Positions 14,909-22,705 of a stretch of 25,260 nt of DNA are shown here, piece by piece; positions within the stretch are counted from its first letter, which is position 1; every line of letters begins with the position of its first letter. The DNA lies in contig CAZPPK010000024.1 in NCBI GenBank assembly GCA_964588415.1, forward strand, positions 1 through 25,260, read 5' to 3'. Under the pieces are notes generated by a model, which saw only the letters and a program-made list of their open reading frames with translations, searched no databases and had not been told where the DNA came from. A program made the translations under genes and the position numbers. The stretch comes from Sulfidibacterium sp964588415 (GTDB lineage: Bacteria; Bacteroidota; Bacteroidia; Bacteroidales; F082).

Positions 14909-14994
14909 TTGCGTGGAATTAACTTGTGATTTTTTTCACATAATTTGGAATGAATCGTAATAAATTTATTATCAGAAGTATAACTATTTGATTC

Positions 14995-15813
14995 GTGTTG
15001 AGCAACCTATTACTTATTAATCAGAATTTTAATGCTGATACCGCTATTAATGCAGTGATGAAAACACCTGTTACAGATAGCCTGAACATGGTGGTTAAAG
15101 GAAGCTTTTTGCATACAGGTAATAGGTTCCTTGAAGCGCGACACATTTTTTTGAACGGAAATCCGGTTGTTAGTCCGGGCCAGTACTGGATTTTTTATCT
15201 GCTTTTTGGTCTTATCGCTCTTTTTGCTTTCATTAGATATTACTATTCAAGGGACCTAAAAACATTGGTATCACTTTTAGGAAAAAATTCATTAAGACAA
15301 GAAAATGAAAGCAGTGGTAAAACCGGATTCATGGTTCCTATATTTCTATTTGTGAATTTTCTTATCAGCATGGGCCTTTTGTTCATCGCTGTCAATCAAA
15401 AATTTCATCTGTTTGAAACACTGAATATCTCTGCTTTTAATTTTTTTCTAATTGCAGCGTTTTTAGTTTTGGGATATTATTTATTCAATGAGGTCACGAT
15501 TCTTCTTGTAGGTTTTCTTTTTGGTACATCAAAGCAGGCTTTGGAGCATGCAAAAATGAGCTCTTACATTGCATATTTTCTGGGAATCTTTCTGAATCCG
15601 ATATTAATATTTTATTTTTTTACTGGCGTTGACGTATTATTGTATCTCGCTGTTGCCGTGCCTGTTTTGGCTCTGCTGATTAAATTGATATTGCTGTTAA
15701 GAAATAGCTATTCTTCAAATCACTACACACCCTTTCATATTATTTTGTATCTTTGCACGCTTGAAATAATACCCATTATGCTATTGATAAAAGCGGGCAT
15801 GTTGTTTGTGTGA
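14995..15813 (+). CDS. DUF4271-type integral membrane protein
   Basis: A 272-residue polytopic membrane protein. After a polar N-terminal section of about 60 residues, hydrophobic segments lie near 66-83 (YWIFYLLFGLIALFAFI), 112-132, 146-175, 187-210, 212-232 and 246-270, so six or so transmembrane helices are likely. Its composition and its position directly before hemD are typical of the Bacteroidota-restricted DUF4271 family, whose function is unknown. The start is uncertain: GTG 14995 and TTG 14998 are adjacent, and the first ATG is at 15058 (residue 22). The link with hemD suggests, but does not prove, a role near heme or another membrane process. Confidence 0.75.
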   Translation: MLSNLLLINQNFNADTAINAVMKTPVTDSLNMVVKGSFLHTGNRFLEARHIFLNGNPVVSPGQYWIFYLLFGLIALFAFIRYYYSRDLKTLVSLLGKNSLRQENESSGKTGFMVPIFLFVNFLISMGLLFIAVNQKFHLFETLNISAFNFFLIAAFLVLGYYLFNEVTILLVGFLFGTSKQALEHAKMSSYIAYFLGIFLNPILIFYFFTGVDVLLYLAVAVPVLALLIKLILLLRNSYSSNHYTPFHIILYLCTLEIIPIMLLIKAGMLFV

Positions 15814-15875
15814 GAAGGGTAAAAGGTCAGTAGTAGCAGGGTTTTTTAATTTTTATAACTAAAAAACACGGGACA

Positions 15876-16646
15876 TTGAGGGTAAAAAATATTCTTGTAT
15901 CGCAGCCAAAACCTGCCGATATCAGTAAATCTCCTTACGGAGAATTAAGTCAAAAGTATAATCTGAACATCGAGTTTACGAAATTCATCGCCATCGAAGG
16001 AATTTCTTCACAGGAATTCAGGATGAACAAAAACTCCTTTAATGGTCATACTGCTGTTATTTTAACCAGCCGTCATGCTGTTGATCACTTTTTCAGAATT
16101 GCCAAGGAACTCCGCCACGAGATACCAGATTCGTTTAAGTACTTTTGCAATTCAGAATCCACTGCCTATTATCTTCAAAAGTATGTCCAATACAGAAAGC
16201 GAAAAATATTTTTTGGAAAACAGACTTTCAGTGATCTGCTTGAACTGATTAAAAAGCACAGCGAAGAAGATTTTCTCGTACCGACTTCTGATGTTCCTAA
16301 TCAGCAGATGTTCGTATTGCTCGATAAGGAAAAAATAAAATATTCACAGGGAGTTATATACAAGACGGTACCCAGCGATTTATCCAATATGGATATTAAA
16401 AGTTATGACATGCTCATATTTTTCAGTCCGGCAGGGGTTGAATCATTGCTGAAAAATTTTCCATCATATGAACAGGGAGAACAACTGATTGCTGCTTTTG
16501 GTCCTGCTACCAACCAGACCATTAAAGACTCCGGTTTGAGACTGGATATTTCGGCACCGACGCAGGCTTCGCCTTCTATGGCTATGGCCATCGACGAGTT
16601 TATTGACTTTAAGGAAAAAGAGAGAAGAAAATTGAAGAAAAAATAA
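15876..16646 (+). CDS. hemD: Uroporphyrinogen-III synthase (HemD-like)
   Basis: HemD closes and isomerises hydroxymethylbilane to uroporphyrinogen III. The 256-residue protein shows the two-lobed pattern of this fast-evolving family: an N-terminal strand (KNILVSQPKPAD), then AVILTSRHAVDHFF (about 60-73), and in the second half FLVPTSDVP, DMLIFFSPAGVESLL (about 178-193) and AAFGPATNQTIKDSGL (about 205-221), the best-conserved stretch. Sequence identity to enterobacterial HemD is low, so the call leans on fold pattern and on the neighbouring DUF4271 gene. The start is TTG 15876 (MRVKNILV), because the first in-frame ATG would remove the first 49 residues, including the first beta strand. The Lys/Arg-rich tail (245-256) looks disordered. 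Transcription ends at 16691-16722. Confidence 0.8.
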   Translation: MRVKNILVSQPKPADISKSPYGELSQKYNLNIEFTKFIAIEGISSQEFRMNKNSFNGHTAVILTSRHAVDHFFRIAKELRHEIPDSFKYFCNSESTAYYLQKYVQYRKRKIFFGKQTFSDLLELIKKHSEEDFLVPTSDVPNQQMFVLLDKEKIKYSQGVIYKTVPSDLSNMDIKSYDMLIFFSPAGVESLLKNFPSYEQGEQLIAAFGPATNQTIKDSGLRLDISAPTQASPSMAMAIDEFIDFKEKERRKLKKK

Positions 16647-16659
16647 AGCTTTTCCCGAA

Positions 16660-17469
16660 TTATAGATTGTAAATCAGATATTTAACATCAGGCCTTCGTT
16701 CAGTGAACGAAGGTCTTTTTTTGTATATTCCATAAACAACGGAACCGCTTCCAGTTAGTGATGCGTAAAGCGCGTCGTTTTCCGTCAGGTTATTTTTAAT
16801 TGCTTCTAGTTCGGGATATTTAGGAAAGATGGTATCTTCGAAATCATTCGTTAAGAGTCCATTCCAATTTTCTACAGGCTGATTGATGATTTCACTCAAG
16901 TTGGCATGACGTTTAAAGGGTTCTTGCACAAAAGAATAAGCAATTTCGGTCGAGATATGAATTTCAGGAAAAGCCAGCACTAGGAAATAACCTTTCAAAT
17001 CAGTACCGACTTCCTTCAAGATTTCTCCTTTTCCGGTAGCAAGCATGGGCTTGTTTTCTATAAAAAAAGGACAGTCGGAGCCCAGGCTTTCAGTCATTTG
17101 CACAAGCTCATTATTATTTATTCCCAAATGAAAATACCGGTTTAAACCGGATAATAAATTTGCAGCATCAGATGAGCCGCCTCCCAGCCCACTGCCAATT
17201 GGAATATTCTTCAAAAGATGTACGTCAATTCCAGGAAGCGAAAACCTGATTTTCAGCAATTGGAATGCTTTTGTAACAAGATTTTCTTCGAGAGGTCCCG
17301 GCACATGTTCGCCATAAATATGTAAATCAAATTGGTCGGATGGATAAAATTCTATAACATCATAAAGGGGGACAGGATAAAGGACGGTCTCAAGATTATG
17401 ATAACCGTCAGCCCATTTTCCGGTAATGTGAAGTCCCAAATTTATTTTTGCATTTGCTAACAGAATCAT
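16660..17469 (-). CDS. ispE: 4-diphosphocytidyl-2-C-methyl-D-erythritol kinase
   Basis: IspE phosphorylates CDP-methylerythritol with ATP in the non-mevalonate (MEP) isoprenoid pathway. The protein is a 269-residue GHMP kinase. Motif 1 is ANAKINLGLHITGKWADGYH (6-25, with the substrate-binding Lys and His). The ATP-binding glycine loop is PIGSGLGGGSSDAAN. Motif 3, near the C-terminus, is SLTGSGSVVYGIY. It is convergent with hemD with only 13 bases between the stop codons, and its last codons contain the hemD terminator. A -7 box at 17549-17556 lies upstream. It appears to be transcribed alone. Confidence 0.96.
   Translation of the reverse strand: MILLANAKINLGLHITGKWADGYHNLETVLYPVPLYDVIEFYPSDQFDLHIYGEHVPGPLEENLVTKAFQLLKIRFSLPGIDVHLLKNIPIGSGLGGGSSDAANLLSGLNRYFHLGINNNELVQMTESLGSDCPFFIENKPMLATGKGEILKEVGTDLKGYFLVLAFPEIHISTEIAYSFVQEPFKRHANLSEIINQPVENWNGLLTNDFEDTIFPKYPELEAIKNNLTENDALYASLTGSGSVVYGIYKKRPSFTERRPDVKYLIYNL
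16691..16722 (+). terminator. Intrinsic terminator of hemD, embedded in the ispE coding region
   Basis: Bases 16691-16701 and 16705-16715 form an 11-bp stem (one G-T pair) around the loop AGT, followed on the plus strand by seven T (16716-16722). The T-run is absent on the other side, so the signal acts only on plus-strand transcripts, those from hemD, whose stop is 45 bases upstream. The same bases encode about residues 249-260 of IspE on the minus strand. Confidence 0.85.
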
Positions 17470-17548
17470 AATAGTAATAATCTGATTTAGAATTATATCT
17501 CTATATAATAAAAGATTCTCCCTTTCAACCGGGATGCCTTTCCAGGGT

Positions 17549-17556
17549 CAAAATTA
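17549..17556 (-). promoter_or_regulatory. -7 promoter box (TAATTTTG) for ispE
   Basis: A perfect TAnnTTTG match on the minus strand, 80 bases before the ispE ATG. No -33 TTG is seen. The 207-base divergent gap 17470-17676 otherwise holds only AT-rich sequence and the plus-strand box at 17640-17647. Confidence 0.4.
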
Positions 17557-17639
17557 AAGGTTTCCTTCCTCACTTTTAAAAACGGCTTTCTTTTTGTTCC
17601 AACTCGATTTTCAAAAGGTAAATATTATCAAAAACTTAT

Positions 17640-17647
17640 TAAATTTG
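17640..17647 (+). promoter_or_regulatory. -7 promoter box (TAAATTTG) for the GH3 operon
   Basis: A perfect TAnnTTTG match 29 bases before ATG 17677; the predicted leader is about 22 bases. There is no clear -33 TTG. As no comparable box was found in the following gaps up to 23030, it may drive the whole run of genes. Confidence 0.45.
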
Positions 17648-17676
17648 AATTTCGTTTTAAGTCCAAAAAAAAATCC

Positions 17677-19215
17677 ATGGCGATCATAAATTCTGTTCTC
17701 AACTGGCTTGTTAGGAAGCGCATGCACCAGATCGAATATTTCAAAGCGTTCCCGAACGAAGTGCAGAATGATTTGTTTTTGCATTTGATCTCCTATGCAG
17801 AAGAAACGGAATGGGGCTTAAAATATGATTACAAAACGATAAAAAATTCTAAAATTTTTCGAGAAAGGGTTCCTGTTAGCACCTACGATGATCTGATGCC
17901 CATTATTGAAAGGCTGAAAAAAGGTGAACAAAATCTCCTTTGGCCTGGCGAAGTGAAATGGTTTGCAAAATCATCTGGAACATCCGGAAGTAAAAGCAAG
18001 TTTATCCCAATCAGCCGTGCTACTCTGGAGGAATGCCACTATCAGGCTGGTAAAGATGTATTGACACTCTATCTGAATAATTTTCCGGAGTCAGAGGTTT
18101 TTCAGGGCAAAGGGTTATTGATGGGCGGAAGTCAGAATATTCAGGAGGTAACCAACAGTTCTTATTACGAAGGCGACCTCTCTGCAATTCTGATCCATAA
18201 CATGCCGTACTGGGCGCAGATCTTAAGGACGCCCTCCCAATCCATTGCTTTGATGGATGAATGGGAAAGTAAACTGACTTTGATGGCCGAAGCCACAATG
18301 AGTCATAATGTTACGAGTATTTCAGGTGTCCCGTCATGGACCTTGGTTTTACTGAACAGAATCTTAGAATTGTCCGGTAAAAAATATATTACGGAAGTCT
18401 GGCCAGACCTTGAAGTGTTTTTTCATGGTGGTGTGAGTTTTGCTCCTTACCGGGATCAATATATGTCAATGATTCCTAAAAAGGACATGCATTATTTTGA
18501 AACCTATAATGCTTCAGAAGGATTTTTTGCCATTCAGGATCAACCCAACGCATCGGATATGCTTCTTATGCTAGATTATGGAATTTACTATGAGTTTGTC
18601 AAGACGGAAGAGATCGGGTTGAGTTTTCCAAAATCGCTCACGCTGGATGAAGTAGAGCCTTTTACCAATTATGCTATGGTTATTTCAACCAATTCCGGAC
18701 TTTGGCGTTACATGATTGGTGATACTGTCCAATTTACATCATTAAAGCCTTATCGCATTCAGGTGACTGGAAGGACAAAAAATTTCATTAACATTGTAGG
18801 GGAGGAATTGATGGTGGATAATGCTGAAAAGGCGCTGGCAATGGCAGCTTCAAAAACCAATGCAACCGTGAGTGATTATACGGCCGCACCGCTTTATCAG
18901 GATGATAAGATCAGACACGAATGGCTTATAGAGTTTGTGACACCACCAAATAGTTTTCAGGATTTTGCACAGATTTTTGATGAGTCACTTAAAAGCTTGA
19001 ACTCCGATTATGAAGCTAAAAGATATCATAATCTGGTACTAAAGCCACCCTTGTTAAAAGCGCTTGAAGAAGGAAGTTTTTATAGCTGGCTAAAGCGAAA
19101 TAATAAATTGGGGGGACAACATAAAGTCCCAAGGTTACTTAACCAGCGAATAATAGTAGATGATATTTTGACAAACAGTAACTTAGCAACAGATAATTTT
19201 AAATTAAATACCTAA
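17677..19215 (+). CDS. GH3 family protein (acyl-adenylate forming, bacterial type)
   Basis: A 512-residue member of the GH3 family, best known from plants, where these enzymes adenylate auxin or jasmonate and join it to an amino acid. Adenylate-forming motifs are visible: the phosphate-binding loop AKSSGTSGSKSKFIP (about 107-121), the acyl/adenosine motif ETYNASEGFFAIQ (about 276-288), and GRTKNFINIVGEELMVDNAE (about 367-386), which contains the hinge toward the small C-terminal domain. A 512-residue length is a little short of plant GH3s but normal for bacterial ones. The substrate in bacteria is unknown. The gene is followed after 4 bases by a deoxynucleoside kinase and then kdsB, so it leads a probable operon; none of those neighbours indicates a substrate. 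Confidence 0.88.
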   Translation: MAIINSVLNWLVRKRMHQIEYFKAFPNEVQNDLFLHLISYAEETEWGLKYDYKTIKNSKIFRERVPVSTYDDLMPIIERLKKGEQNLLWPGEVKWFAKSSGTSGSKSKFIPISRATLEECHYQAGKDVLTLYLNNFPESEVFQGKGLLMGGSQNIQEVTNSSYYEGDLSAILIHNMPYWAQILRTPSQSIALMDEWESKLTLMAEATMSHNVTSISGVPSWTLVLLNRILELSGKKYITEVWPDLEVFFHGGVSFAPYRDQYMSMIPKKDMHYFETYNASEGFFAIQDQPNASDMLLMLDYGIYYEFVKTEEIGLSFPKSLTLDEVEPFTNYAMVISTNSGLWRYMIGDTVQFTSLKPYRIQVTGRTKNFINIVGEELMVDNAEKALAMAASKTNATVSDYTAAPLYQDDKIRHEWLIEFVTPPNSFQDFAQIFDESLKSLNSDYEAKRYHNLVLKPPLLKALEEGSFYSWLKRNNKLGGQHKVPRLLNQRIIVDDILTNSNLATDNFKLNT

Positions 19216-19219
19216 TAGA

Positions 19220-19831
19220 ATGCATATAGCTATAGCCGGGAATATTGGCTCGGGCAAAACTACCCTGACACGGGTTCTATCCAAGCATTATGGTTGGAAA
19301 GCCCTTTATGAAGATGTTGAAAATAACCCTTATCTGCAAAGTTTTTATGATGACATGCAACGCTGGTCCTTTAATTTGCAGGTTTACTTTTTAAACAGCC
19401 GTTTCAGGCAGGTTGTCGAGATCAGGCGAAGCGGGAAAAATGTGATCCAGGATCGTAGTATCTATGAAGATGCCTACATCTTTGCACCTAACCTTCACAG
19501 CATGAACCTGATGTCAACCCGTGATTTTGAAAACTATATTTCACTATTTGAACTTATGAGCTCATTTATTCAGCCACCCGATTTGCTCATTTATTTGCGT
19601 GCTTCAGTTCCTACTTTGGTTGAGCAAATTCAAAAACGGGGCCGGGAATATGAAGAATCTATCCGCCTTGATTATCTTAAGTTGCTGAACGATAGATATG
19701 AAGCCTGGATCAATAATTACAAATTGGGCAAATTGCTATTTATCAATGTTGACAGTATGGATTTTACCAATCCGGAAGATATCAGTATTGTGATAGAAAA
19801 GATTGATGCCGAAATTAACGGTTTGTTTTAA
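19220..19831 (+). CDS. Deoxynucleoside kinase
   Basis: A 203-residue dNK/dGK-family kinase that phosphorylates deoxynucleosides for salvage. The P-loop is GNIGSGKTT (7-15) at the very N-terminus. The family E/D-R-S motif is QDRSIYEDAYIFA (about 75-87), and the LID contains KRGREYEESI (about 138-147) with the arginines that bind phosphate. The preferred base cannot be told from the sequence; related enzymes from Gram-positive and Bacteroidota genomes act on deoxyadenosine or deoxyguanosine. The start is 4 bases after the GH3 stop and 12 bases separate it from kdsB, so the genes are almost certainly co-transcribed. Confidence 0.92.
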   Translation: MHIAIAGNIGSGKTTLTRVLSKHYGWKALYEDVENNPYLQSFYDDMQRWSFNLQVYFLNSRFRQVVEIRRSGKNVIQDRSIYEDAYIFAPNLHSMNLMSTRDFENYISLFELMSSFIQPPDLLIYLRASVPTLVEQIQKRGREYEESIRLDYLKLLNDRYEAWINNYKLGKLLFINVDSMDFTNPEDISIVIEKIDAEINGLF

Positions 19832-19843
19832 TATTCTCCTGTT

Positions 19844-20596
19844 ATGAAGGTTCTTGGAGTCATTCCATCCCGGTATCAATCTACCCGTTTCCCCGGCAAG
19901 CCGTTGGCTGATATTATGGGAAAAAGCATGATTTTCAGGGTGTATGAACAGGTTTCCAAATCGCATCTTGTCAATGAGTTGGTTGTTGCTACTGATGATG
20001 ACCGAATTGCAGATCATGTTAAAAATTTTGGAGGCCATGTGATGATGACTTCTGAGAACCATGTAAACGGGACGTCCCGGTGCCTTGAAGTGCTGGAAAA
20101 TTTCAATGACCGGGGAGAAGAGTTTGATGTTGTGGTAAACATCCAGGGTGACGAACCGTTTATTCAACCCGAACAGATTGACCAAATTGTGTGCCTATTT
20201 TCTGATAATGTAACTGAAATTGCAAGCCTGGCTTCCAGAATCACTACAGAAAAAGACCTTTTTGATCCCAATGTGGTGAAAGTGGTGATGGATCCAAAAG
20301 GAAATGCACTCTATTTTAGTCGTCAGACGATCCCATTTGTAAGAGGAATAGAGCAAGAAGCATGGCTGGATAAAAATTCCTTTTATAAACATGTCGGGAT
20401 TTATGCATACAGATATATTATTTTAAAGAAAATCAATACTTTAGAACCGACACCTCTTGAAGAATCCGAAAAACTTGAACAGCTTCGATGGCTTGAAAAT
20501 GACTTTGTGATCAGGCTTGGAATAACTGATTATAAAGGTGTTGGTATCGATACTCCAGAGGATATTACAAAACTTATTAACAATTCTTGCGATTGA
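19844..20596 (+). CDS. kdsB: 3-deoxy-manno-octulosonate cytidylyltransferase
   Basis: KdsB activates Kdo as CMP-Kdo for inner-core lipopolysaccharide, which confirms a Gram-negative envelope. The 250-residue protein is full length. The nucleotide-binding signature is IPSRYQSTRFPGKPL (about 7-21), followed by ATDDDRIADHV, NIQGDEPFI with the metal-binding Asp, and FYKHVGIYAYR in the substrate-binding region. It is third in the GH3-led gene run. The 54-base gap after it contains no clear promoter or terminator. Confidence 0.97.
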   Translation: MKVLGVIPSRYQSTRFPGKPLADIMGKSMIFRVYEQVSKSHLVNELVVATDDDRIADHVKNFGGHVMMTSENHVNGTSRCLEVLENFNDRGEEFDVVVNIQGDEPFIQPEQIDQIVCLFSDNVTEIASLASRITTEKDLFDPNVVKVVMDPKGNALYFSRQTIPFVRGIEQEAWLDKNSFYKHVGIYAYRYIILKKINTLEPTPLEESEKLEQLRWLENDFVIRLGITDYKGVGIDTPEDITKLINNSCD

Positions 20597-20650
20597 AAGG
20601 AACTGTCCGTAAATTAGCAGTGCCATTAATGTATCCTTAAACCTGCAGAA

Positions 20651-21979
20651 ATGAAGATAGCTAAATACGTTGGTGATTTGTTGTATAACTATGAGTGTGT
20701 GGTCATTCCAGGTTTGGGAGGGTTTCTGACCAGCGACAAACCAGCGATCATCAATTCGGCTTCCAATCTTTTCAAACCACCCTTTAAGCAGGTGCTTTTT
20801 AATGCTTATTTGAAAACCAACGACGGATTGCTGATTAATTATGTTGCCAGAGAAGAAAGCATTGAGTACAAAGCTGCCAAAGAACAAGTCGATCGCTTTG
20901 TTTTGCTTTGCGATAAAGCGTTGAAAGAGGGTAAAAGAATTAATTTCCATAGGATTGGTTATCTCTACCTTAATAAAAATCAGCGGGTTTCTTTTGAACA
21001 GGATAATTCGGTTAATTATAATCCGGACGCTTTTGGCCTGACCAGCTTTATATCACCAGCCATTTACAAGGTTACGCTAGAGGAAAAATTAAGAGAAAAA
21101 GTTGCACCTACCCCTGTTAGCGATAGCAGGCCACAGAATGTGCGGGAAAATAAACGAAATAACGTTGCTTCTCCCGATGAAATTCACCGTAAAGTTGTAA
21201 AGAGGAAGATTGTAGCCAGTAAACGGAGAAATCCATATCGCTCACAAATGATATTTCTTTCGTTGCTAATCTTTGCTATGTTTATAGGTTGGGGATTCAT
21301 ACATAAAACAGAAGTGAAGAAATATTACAGCAATTATTCATCTGTAATTCCACTGTTTTATTCCACCCCCAATGCATGCCTGATTGAAAATATCAACCAT
21401 GTCCCCATTACGAGAATGAGTAAAAGCAAAACGGGACTCTGGATAGTGTCGCTTTTTGAAAAAAATGAAAATACTCCCAATAAAAAATTGGTTTCAAGAA
21501 TGACTGAAAATTTGCCGGCAGCTAATAAAACAACAGTAAAAGCGGATGTGAAAACTGTATCTCAACCGGCATCTAAAACTGAAATTGTTGAAAGCAAAAC
21601 TCCTGGAAACACTTCTGAAACAGTATCAAACCCTGTAACTAAAAGTGTGGGAGCGGTGACTAACAATAACTTTCAGCCGGTGATAAATAAAGTAACGAGG
21701 AATCCGGTTTTATCACCGAAAAATTCAAAGCAAATTCAATATTCCTCATCCAGCGGACATGTCTTTATTATTGCAGGCGCCTTTAAAAACGAATCAAACG
21801 CAGAGAAACTAATACACGAACTCCGCTTAAAAGGTTATCCGGCCATGGACGCTGGAATCACGAAGTATGGCTTACACCGGGTTGCATTTGGTAATTTTAG
21901 AAATCGTGACCAGGCTGAAAAACAATTACTTACAATCCGTGAAAAAGAGAACCCTTCGGCGTGGATCTTTGAAAACTAA
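20651..21979 (+). CDS. Membrane protein with N-terminal HU-like (HU-CCDC81) domains and C-terminal SPOR domain
   Basis: A 442-residue protein in three parts. Residues 1-140 match the HU-CCDC81-type region common in Bacteroidota: YVGDLLYNYECVVIPGLGGF, then INFHRIGYLYLNKNQRVSFE, giving two HU-like halves. A basic stretch (about 176-197, RKVVKRKIVASKRRNPYRS) leads into one transmembrane helix (about 200-217). A long low-complexity linker rich in Thr, Ser, Lys and Asn (about 255-368) precedes a SPOR domain (369-442: HVFIIAGAF, then GLHRVAFGNF and a final AWIFEN). SPOR domains bind denuded septal peptidoglycan. The positive-inside rule places the HU part in the cytoplasm and SPOR in the periplasm. 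It lies between kdsB and trmB in the same direction, with an 18-base gap to trmB. Function unproven. Confidence 0.85.
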   Translation: MKIAKYVGDLLYNYECVVIPGLGGFLTSDKPAIINSASNLFKPPFKQVLFNAYLKTNDGLLINYVAREESIEYKAAKEQVDRFVLLCDKALKEGKRINFHRIGYLYLNKNQRVSFEQDNSVNYNPDAFGLTSFISPAIYKVTLEEKLREKVAPTPVSDSRPQNVRENKRNNVASPDEIHRKVVKRKIVASKRRNPYRSQMIFLSLLIFAMFIGWGFIHKTEVKKYYSNYSSVIPLFYSTPNACLIENINHVPITRMSKSKTGLWIVSLFEKNENTPNKKLVSRMTENLPAANKTTVKADVKTVSQPASKTEIVESKTPGNTSETVSNPVTKSVGAVTNNNFQPVINKVTRNPVLSPKNSKQIQYSSSSGHVFIIAGAFKNESNAEKLIHELRLKGYPAMDAGITKYGLHRVAFGNFRNRDQAEKQLLTIREKENPSAWIFEN

Positions 21980-21997
21980 CAAAATAACTTAAGGGTA

Positions 21998-22705
21998 TTG
22001 GGAAATAAGAATAAACTCCAGCGTTTCGCTGAAAATCTCACTTTTGATAATCTATTTCAATATTCGTACAAGGAAGTAATTCAGGGCTTTCCCTTCAAAG
22101 GAAAATGGAATGAATTTTTTGGGAATGACAATAGAATAATTTTAGAGTTGGGATGTGGAAAAGGGGAATATACGATAGGACTGGCTCAGAAATTTCCAAA
22201 TTTAAATTTTATTGGAATTGATATCAAAGGCGCCCGTATGTGGCGTGGCTTGAAAACATCGAAAGAAGAAGGTCTTAAAAATGTGGCGTTTATCAGGACG
22301 AGAATCAATCTTGTTGAATATTTTTTTGGTGAGAACGAAGTTGATGAGATATGGATCACTTTTCCTGATCCCCAGGTAAAAGCGAGCTGGGAAAGGAAGA
22401 GACTGACTTCTCCTCAGTTTCTGAATAGGTATAGCAGCTTTCTCAAGCCCGATGGGATTATACACCTGAAAACAGATGCATTATTACTTTACGATTATAC
22501 GAGTGAAGTCATTAAACAGGATGGACATAAACTCTTGTATACCAACGAAGATATCTATGGTTCAGGTTTGAAAAATGAAGTGACTGAGATACAGACTTTT
22601 TATGAAGAGAGATGGCTTTCCTATCAAACAAAAATCAGATATCTTGAATTTAAATTGAACCCGGAATTGTTTCCGGCGAAGAAGCTGGGAGATGGAAAAG
22701 AATAG
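21998..22705 (+). CDS. trmB: tRNA (guanine-N7-)-methyltransferase
   Basis: TrmB adds the m7G at position 46 in the tRNA variable loop using S-adenosylmethionine. The 235-residue protein has the SAM motif LELGCGKGEYT (about 50-60), the acidic motif FIGIDIKGARMW (about 71-82), the catalytic/tRNA-binding stretch FPDPQVKASWERKRLTSPQF (about 121-140), and TDALLLYDY. The start is TTG 21998; no ATG is near, and the resulting N-terminus MGNKNKLQRF agrees with the MGKNKL-type start I recall for relatives. The last 14 bases overlap the start of the alkyltransferase-like gene, indicating translational coupling. Confidence 0.93.
   Translation: MGNKNKLQRFAENLTFDNLFQYSYKEVIQGFPFKGKWNEFFGNDNRIILELGCGKGEYTIGLAQKFPNLNFIGIDIKGARMWRGLKTSKEEGLKNVAFIRTRINLVEYFFGENEVDEIWITFPDPQVKASWERKRLTSPQFLNRYSSFLKPDGIIHLKTDALLLYDYTSEVIKQDGHKLLYTNEDIYGSGLKNEVTEIQTFYEERWLSYQTKIRYLEFKLNPELFPAKKLGDGKE

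Noticed and set aside
20441..20950. A 169-codon minus-strand open frame across the kdsB / HU-SPOR junction
   Set aside because: It overlaps conserved coding sequence of both genes on the other strand and shows no domain.
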